DNA of 64,000 nucleotides, taken from Elusimicrobia bacterium GWA2_66_18 (lineage in GTDB: Bacteria > Elusimicrobiota > Elusimicrobia > UBA1565 > UBA9628). Of this stretch, positions 59,677 through 64,000 are shown one piece after another; the first letter of the stretch is position 1; every line of letters begins with the position of its first letter. The notes under the pieces are model-generated. The model ran no database searches. It worked only from the letters and a program-made list of their open reading frames with translations, and had not been told where the DNA came from. Position numbers and translations under genes: made by a program. The stretch is taken from positions 189,878-253,877 of the forward strand of contig MGTX01000002.1 in assembly GCA_001799675.1 (NCBI GenBank). Reading direction: 5' to 3'.

Positions 59677-60360
59677 ATGAAACGAACACTTTGGATCATG
59701 CTGTCCGTGATGCTCTGCGCCTCTGCAGCGAAGGCCGGCTCCAGGCCCGATTGGGTGGACGGCACGAGTCGCCAGTACCCTCGGGAGAACTATCTCGTCG
59801 GCGTCGGCATGGGCGACGACCGCGCCACCGCATCGGACCGGGCCCGCTCGGAGATCTCTAAGATCTTCACGACTCTCGTCGACGTGACCACGAATCTCAG
59901 CGAATCCGAGAGCACCGCGAAGCAGGAGGCGAAGACGGAGAACTCTTTCTCCCAAGCCATCTCCCAGAGCCTGCGGACCGCCTCGCGCAAGGCGCTCGAA
60001 GGCGTCGAAGTGGTGGAGAACTGGAAAGACGGCGGCACGATGCAGCAGTACGCCCTGGCGGTGCTCGACCGCTCCAAGGCGCTCGCCGCGGTCAAAGACA
60101 AGATCGAGGAATTCGACAAGCAGGCCCAGCAGTGGAAGTCTCAGATGGACCAGGCCTCCGACAAGGTGGGCAAGGTCAAGGCCGCGATGAAGCTTCTTTC
60201 CATCCTCAAGGCCCGTTCGCAATTAAACGAGGAGCTCCGGGTCCTGGACGCCGGCGGCAAGACCGTCCCCAGCCCTTTCGATGAGGCCGCGCTGCGCGCC
60301 CAGGCGGCGAAGACGGTCTCGGAACTCGACGTCATCGTCGACATCAAGGAGGGGAAATGA
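59677..60360 (+). CDS. Second LPP20-family secreted protein
   Basis: A 227-residue protein with a signal peptide ending 'SAAKA' (no lipobox cysteine) and an LPP20-type domain ('RPDWVDGTSRQYP', 'YLVGVGMGDDRATASDRARSEISKIFTTLV'), then a coiled-coil C-terminal part. It is a paralogue of the product at 57119 but periplasmic rather than lipidated. ATG at 59665 would add four residues. It overlaps the next gene (ATGA). Confidence 0.8.
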   Translation: MKRTLWIMLSVMLCASAAKAGSRPDWVDGTSRQYPRENYLVGVGMGDDRATASDRARSEISKIFTTLVDVTTNLSESESTAKQEAKTENSFSQAISQSLRTASRKALEGVEVVENWKDGGTMQQYALAVLDRSKALAAVKDKIEEFDKQAQQWKSQMDQASDKVGKVKAAMKLLSILKARSQLNEELRVLDAGGKTVPSPFDEAALRAQAAKTVSELDVIVDIKEGK

Positions 60361-61319
60361 ATCGACTCAAGCCGATCTCGGTGGCCCTCTCGCTCGGCGC
60401 GCTATTCTCTGCGCTCGCCGCGTCGGCGCAGGATCATCCGCTGGTTCCCGTCTACCCCGGTTCCAAACTCAACGACCGCAAGGCGGTCGCGTTCGACGAG
60501 TTCCAATTCCCCGCCGGCAAAATGTGGGCCAACAAGTTCACCAAGGAACTCCCCCTGGAGGGAAAGATCGAGCGCCTGAAATACTCAAACCCGCCGGAGC
60601 GTTCGACCTTGGAGCTGCTGCGCAACTACGAGACGGCTCTCAAGCAGGCCGGCTTCCAGATCCTCTTTAGCTGCAGCAAGGAGGAGTGCGGCAGCGGGGA
60701 CACCGAGACCCAGGTGGGGCACTACGCCCCGGCCTATGACACGCGCTTCATCTCGGCCAAGCTCCCGCGCCCCGAGGGCGACGTCTACGCGGCGATCAAC
60801 ATCTCGGGGTATTACCACGACACCTGGATCACCGTCGTCGAGGTCAAGCCGATGGATGAGGCCATGTCCGGCCGCGCGGCGGCCGCCTCTCCCCGGGCGC
60901 AAGCCCCCTCCCCGGCGGACGAACCGCCGGCGCGAAGCCCCGAGCGCGCGACCCCTGCAGCCTCGTCGTCTCGCGGCGGGGGCAAGCAGGTGGTGACGGG
61001 AGTGGTCAAAGGCCTGGGCCAATTCGGGATCCAGGCCAAGGCCGGATCGGCCTCCGAGAAGGCGGACATCATCGTCGAGGGAGAAGTCGAGACCAACCCG
61101 TTCCAAGGCAACGACGCCCGGATCAAATGGGCCAGGACCACGGCCACGATCACCCTCAGGGACGGCCGAACCTCCAAGATCTTCACCCAGTTCAACGTCA
61201 CCGACCGCCAAGGCTCGGGAGACTACAACGAAGCGGTCCGCCGCAGCCAAACCGAGATAGGCAAGAAGGTCGCCGCCCAGATCAACTCGGAGATCGCCGC
61301 CTACTTCGAGAACCAGTAG
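60357..61319 (+). CDS. Secreted two-domain protein (DUF4892-like N-terminal domain)
   Basis: A 320-residue protein: signal peptide ending 'AASAQ', then a domain ('LVPVYPGSKLNDRKAVAFDEFQFPAGK', 'NYETALKQAGFQILFSCSKEECG') like the N-terminal DUF4892-type domain found attached to some OmpA proteins. A Pro/Ala/Ser linker (about 178-205) and a C-terminal domain ('KADIIVEGEVETNPF', 'SEIAAYFENQ') related in style to LPP20/LpoB-type folds follow. It has the pattern of an adaptor between envelope layers. Coupled to the preceding LPP20 gene by ATGA. Confidence 0.7.
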   Translation: MNRLKPISVALSLGALFSALAASAQDHPLVPVYPGSKLNDRKAVAFDEFQFPAGKMWANKFTKELPLEGKIERLKYSNPPERSTLELLRNYETALKQAGFQILFSCSKEECGSGDTETQVGHYAPAYDTRFISAKLPRPEGDVYAAINISGYYHDTWITVVEVKPMDEAMSGRAAAASPRAQAPSPADEPPARSPERATPAASSSRGGGKQVVTGVVKGLGQFGIQAKAGSASEKADIIVEGEVETNPFQGNDARIKWARTTATITLRDGRTSKIFTQFNVTDRQGSGDYNEAVRRSQTEIGKKVAAQINSEIAAYFENQ

Positions 61320-61330
61320 GGAAACAACGC

Positions 61331-61822
61331 ATGCAGAAAAGGGCTGTATCCCTGACCGCCATCCTCACCGCTCTGCCCTATTTTTGCACTCCCATCATTG
61401 CCGGGCAGGCTCTTGCCAAAGAGGTCAAGAAGTCGGGGGCGCTGGTTAAGGTCGTTTCGACCGGAGGTCGCTGTACCTACGGCGGTTGTTACGGCGAAGT
61501 GAGCATCAACGCCGCCGGCGCATACACCTGGACTGAAGGCACGGGCGATCATTGGCACGTCAAGGGAGAGGGGCAATTGCCGCACAAGGACATTGCCCAG
61601 TTGATTGCCCAGATCAAAAAGACGAACTTCCTGTCGATAAAGTCCGTCGGGTTCAAAGGGACTTGCCCCTCGGCTTATGATGGACAGGCGCTGACGTTCA
61701 CGTTCCAGACGGACAAGGGGCAAGAAGTGATCCCGGAATGCCAATACGCGGTGGACGACCGCCAACCTTTATTTAGCCAGATCAAACGTCTTCTGCGTGA
61801 TATTTACGCCAAGCCTAAATAG
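61331..61822 (+). CDS. Secreted DUF6438-like protein
   Basis: A 163-residue protein with a signal peptide (about 1-29, ending 'ALA') and a small domain with paired cysteines ('GGRCTYGGCYGEVSINAAGAYTW', 'GTCPSAYDGQALT', 'PECQYAV'). The 'xCxxGxCxxY' pattern followed by a G/Y-rich strand recalls the DUF6438 family; function is unknown. It starts 11 bases after the previous gene and is probably the last gene of the lipoprotein operon. GC content is visibly lower than its neighbours in parts. Confidence 0.7.
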   Translation: MQKRAVSLTAILTALPYFCTPIIAGQALAKEVKKSGALVKVVSTGGRCTYGGCYGEVSINAAGAYTWTEGTGDHWHVKGEGQLPHKDIAQLIAQIKKTNFLSIKSVGFKGTCPSAYDGQALTFTFQTDKGQEVIPECQYAVDDRQPLFSQIKRLLRDIYAKPK

Positions 61823-61830
61823 TCTCCTGG

Positions 61831-61860
61831 CTCATTTGAAAGATTTGAAAGCCTGACCCC
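61831..61860 (+). repeat. Half copy of the 30-bp REP-like arm
   Basis: These 30 bases match the right arm of the 47980-48042 hairpin at 25 of 30 positions, including the whole outer 15 bases TGAAAGCCTGACCCC. The opposite arm is missing. As with the other repeats here, it lies between the ends of convergent genes. Confidence 0.75.
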
Positions 61861-61864
61861 CTTC

Positions 61865-64000
61865 TTATTTGCGCAGCAGGCCTTGGATCAATTGCTTGGC
61901 GGGGTCGGCGAGGAATTTGCCGAGATTGACCTTCGACTTCGGATCGGAGAAGGCGCCGGTCACGGCGACGTCGATGGGAGCGACGTTGGCGACCTGGGCG
62001 GTTATGATCAGGTCCAGACCTTCTTGCGGAAGGTCGATGCTTCCCTTGGCCGACACCCGAGCCGCGTCCGAGTCCATCTCGGACTGGCGCAGGGTCATCA
62101 CGCCGTTCTTGAAGGCGTAGTCCCCCGTGATCTGGCGCAGGACGATGTCATTGAAGTCAGGGAATAGGCGGATCCCCCCGACGCGTCCCAGCTTCTGGAC
62201 GATGAGCAAAGGGAATACCAGGATCTTCACGAGCTTCGACTGCGTGGCCATCTCGCCGATGGCGTGGATCTTCCCCGGCCCCACGCCCAGCTTGGCTTCG
62301 CCGTTCAGGCTCTTGAGGTCGGGCGTGATGTCCGTGAGGTCCCAGGTGAGCTTGACCTTCTCGACCGAGGCGTTCGGATGCGTCAGCGCGCCGATCTCGA
62401 AGCGTCCGCGGGTACGAAGGGGCGAAGTCTTCTCCTCAGGCGTCGCGCCCGGCTTGGCCGCCTTGGCGGCCTGTCTCTCGGAGGCGGCCTTGTTCTTGGC
62501 CGCGAGATATTTGCCCAGGTCGAAGCGGTCCAGGGATGCCTCTAATTGGATCTCAGGCGCGCGGGAGTAGGCCTTGACGGTCAGGTCCAGGAGCAAGGAG
62601 CCGTCGGCGACCTTCCCCTTCAGGTTGGGGAGGTCGACGCGGCGCTCGTCGAAGGAGACGGCGCCGGTGAACTCGGACAAAGGCAGGCCCGCGACCGTGG
62701 CCGCGATGTCCTTGAATTGGAGCTTGCCCGCATAGACGGGCTTGAGCTTGTGGCCGGTGACCGAGAGGGCGAAGTAGCCCGAGCCGGCGAGCTTCATGTC
62801 CCGCGTCCGGGGCGTCAAGCGGGTCAGTTCATCCAAGACGAAGCTCTTGCATTTGACCAGGAGGTCGAAGGCGGCTCGACCCCCTGGGTCCGAGATGGAA
62901 CCCTCCACCGCCACGATGTTCTTTCCCGTCTCCAGACGGAGCTTGCGCACGCGCACGGCCTTGGGCGAGTAGTCGACCTGGGCCTCCCAGCGCGAGGGCG
63001 GAGTCTGGAGCCCCGCGGGCACGCCCGGGAAAGGAAGGTCTTTGTCGGTCAAGGCCGGGAGATTCATATCCGCCTCGACCGAGATCTCCGGCTGCGGAGT
63101 CCCCGCCAAGGCCTTGGCCAGCGTGCCGTCGACTCGCACCGAGCCCTCCTTGGCCTTGAGCGAAACCTTCTCCAGGCGCACGTCGTCTCCGGACACGCGG
63201 ACGGTTCCCTCCAAGCGCGCCGCGGGCAAGGAGAAGGACGCCGGCACGCCGGAGATCGCGACGGGCAGGTCTGAGATCTTGAAGGCCGGCAGGTCCAGTG
63301 CGATGAGGGCCGCCAGGTCCAAGACGGGCTTGGCGGAGCCGAGCCTGCGCACCACGCCCGAGACAGAAAGCGTTCCCTGTTTGAGCTTGGCCTTCAGAGA
63401 CTGGACGCGCAAGTCCTCGCCGGAAAGGGATGCCTCTCCCTCCAAGCGGGTCGCCGGAACCCAGGCCTTGGGCGGCAGCTTCAAGAAGGGATAGCGGCCA
63501 GGCGGGATCTCGGGAACGTCCACGCCCCAAGACGCCTTGCCGTCGAAGACGGGCTTGGACGTGCCGAGGCCTCGGGCCGAGCCGGAGGCCGTCATCCGGC
63601 CCCCGCTCCAGGCTAAGCTCAGAAAACGCACGTCCGCCTGGCCGGGCGCGTAGCGGCCGGCGACCGAAGCCTCGGCCGCCGGGATTTGGAGCGCCGGTAT
63701 GCCGGCCTTGGGGAGGAACTTGGCGAGAAGGGTCGTGTCGAGACCCGGCGTCTTGGCCTTGACGTCGGCCTCCGCGGTCCCCGCGTCGAGCTTCACTTTC
63801 CCCTCGGCCTGGAGCAGGGTCTTGCCCGAGGCCGAGAGGACCGCGTCGAAGGCGAGGTCGGGCAGGCTGAGGTCGGCGACGCGGCCGGAGGCCGAGAGTT
63901 TCAGTCCGTCCTGCTCCACGACGAGACGTTTGATCGCGGTCTTGAAGCCCTTGCGGTCGCCTTTGGCCGGATCCACGCTCCCGACCAAGACCACGGACGC
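61865..64000 (-). CDS. AsmA-family envelope protein, 5'-truncated by window edge
   Basis: 711 residues are visible, without the start. Long runs of beta-strand repeats ('ASVAGRYAPGQADVRFLSLAWSGGRMTASG', 'VSLKAKEGSVRVDGTLAKA') and a C-terminal AsmA-type module ('GGIRLFPDFNDIVLRQITGDYAFKNGVMTLRQSEMDSDAARVSAKGSIDLP') identify an AsmA/TamB/YhdP-like protein. Members bridge the periplasm and are implicated in phospholipid transport to the outer membrane. A Lys/Ala-rich charged stretch ('KNKAASERQAAKAAK') interrupts the strands. It ends 42 bases from the convergent DUF6438-like gene. Confidence 0.85.
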   Translation of the reverse strand, partial: ASVVLVGSVDPAKGDRKGFKTAIKRLVVEQDGLKLSASGRVADLSLPDLAFDAVLSASGKTLLQAEGKVKLDAGTAEADVKAKTPGLDTTLLAKFLPKAGIPALQIPAAEASVAGRYAPGQADVRFLSLAWSGGRMTASGSARGLGTSKPVFDGKASWGVDVPEIPPGRYPFLKLPPKAWVPATRLEGEASLSGEDLRVQSLKAKLKQGTLSVSGVVRRLGSAKPVLDLAALIALDLPAFKISDLPVAISGVPASFSLPAARLEGTVRVSGDDVRLEKVSLKAKEGSVRVDGTLAKALAGTPQPEISVEADMNLPALTDKDLPFPGVPAGLQTPPSRWEAQVDYSPKAVRVRKLRLETGKNIVAVEGSISDPGGRAAFDLLVKCKSFVLDELTRLTPRTRDMKLAGSGYFALSVTGHKLKPVYAGKLQFKDIAATVAGLPLSEFTGAVSFDERRVDLPNLKGKVADGSLLLDLTVKAYSRAPEIQLEASLDRFDLGKYLAAKNKAASERQAAKAAKPGATPEEKTSPLRTRGRFEIGALTHPNASVEKVKLTWDLTDITPDLKSLNGEAKLGVGPGKIHAIGEMATQSKLVKILVFPLLIVQKLGRVGGIRLFPDFNDIVLRQITGDYAFKNGVMTLRQSEMDSDAARVSAKGSIDLPQEGLDLIITAQVANVAPIDVAVTGAFSDPKSKVNLGKFLADPAKQLIQGLLRK

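Overview
The window is about 64 kb of GC-rich, very gene-dense DNA from a diderm (outer-membrane) bacterium. Evidence for the envelope type is a PilQ-type secretin, an OmpA-like protein, an AsmA protein and many lipoproteins. The gene set (type IV pilus genes with a PilM-PilN fusion, several prepilins, full hopanoid genes, many hybrid sensor kinases, no rRNA) suggests an uncultured lineage. Elusimicrobiota is my best guess, with Myxococcota/Desulfobacterota-like groups as alternatives. That assignment is an inference made without any database search. Neighbouring genes mostly overlap as ATGA, TTGA, GTGA or TGATG, so long translationally coupled operons dominate. Several transcripts look leaderless: the -10 box lies 7-11 bases before the start codon.

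Layout. 1-3001 (minus): gamma-carbonic anhydrase, a degenerate histidine kinase, a receiver protein and a truncated ceramidase-like enzyme. 3039-8493: nadB, an HNH endonuclease (minus) and uvrA, whose 3' end runs into a 157-bp palindromic element. 8623-10733: a secreted gluzincin-type peptidase divergent from a GAF histidine kinase. 10785-15211: hopanoid side-chain genes hpnJ-hpnI-hpnL facing hpnK. hpnK is the last gene of a long minus-strand type IV pilus locus (15208-26831: OmpA-like protein, PilM/N fusion, PilO, PilP-like, secretin, PilB, PilC, four prepilin-like proteins). Upstream of the pilus lies an O-antigen-ligase/TPR protein (26924-29491), divergent from a large PilJ/HAMP/PAS/PAS hybrid kinase (29561-32203).

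32214-39337 (minus): a contiguous unit of HTH-receiver regulator, acetolactate-synthase-like ThDP enzyme, orphan family-5 solute-binding protein, cupin, 43-residue ORF, Cache hybrid kinase, CheY-like protein and tRNA-Thr(CGT). 39436-41288 (plus): a winged-helix response regulator and a PAS histidine kinase. 41290-45814 (minus): a complete branched-chain amino acid ABC operon (livJ-H-M-G-F). 45930-55126 (plus): the hopanoid core, squalene-hopene cyclase then hpnH-hpnA-hpnG-ispA-dxs-ispH and two small zinc-ribbon proteins. After that come an NlpC/P60 protein, a ParE-type toxin-antitoxin pair, orn (minus), a lipoprotein operon (LPP20, LpoB-like, COG3014-like, second LPP20, two further secreted proteins) and a truncated AsmA-family gene (minus) running off the end.

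Functionally, the two hopanoid islands together supply cyclisation (Shc), C35 side-chain addition (HpnH, HpnG), precursor supply (IspA, Dxs, IspH) and head-group modification toward bacteriohopanetetrol cyclitol ether (HpnI, HpnK, HpnJ) with the membrane protein HpnL. Squalene synthesis (hpnCDE) and the HpnN transporter are not in the window. The other theme is envelope biology and signalling: pilus, LpoB/LPP20 lipoproteins and five sensor kinases. No intergenic stretch exceeds 300 bases, and I see no CRISPR array, rRNA, insertion sequence with transposase, or prophage.
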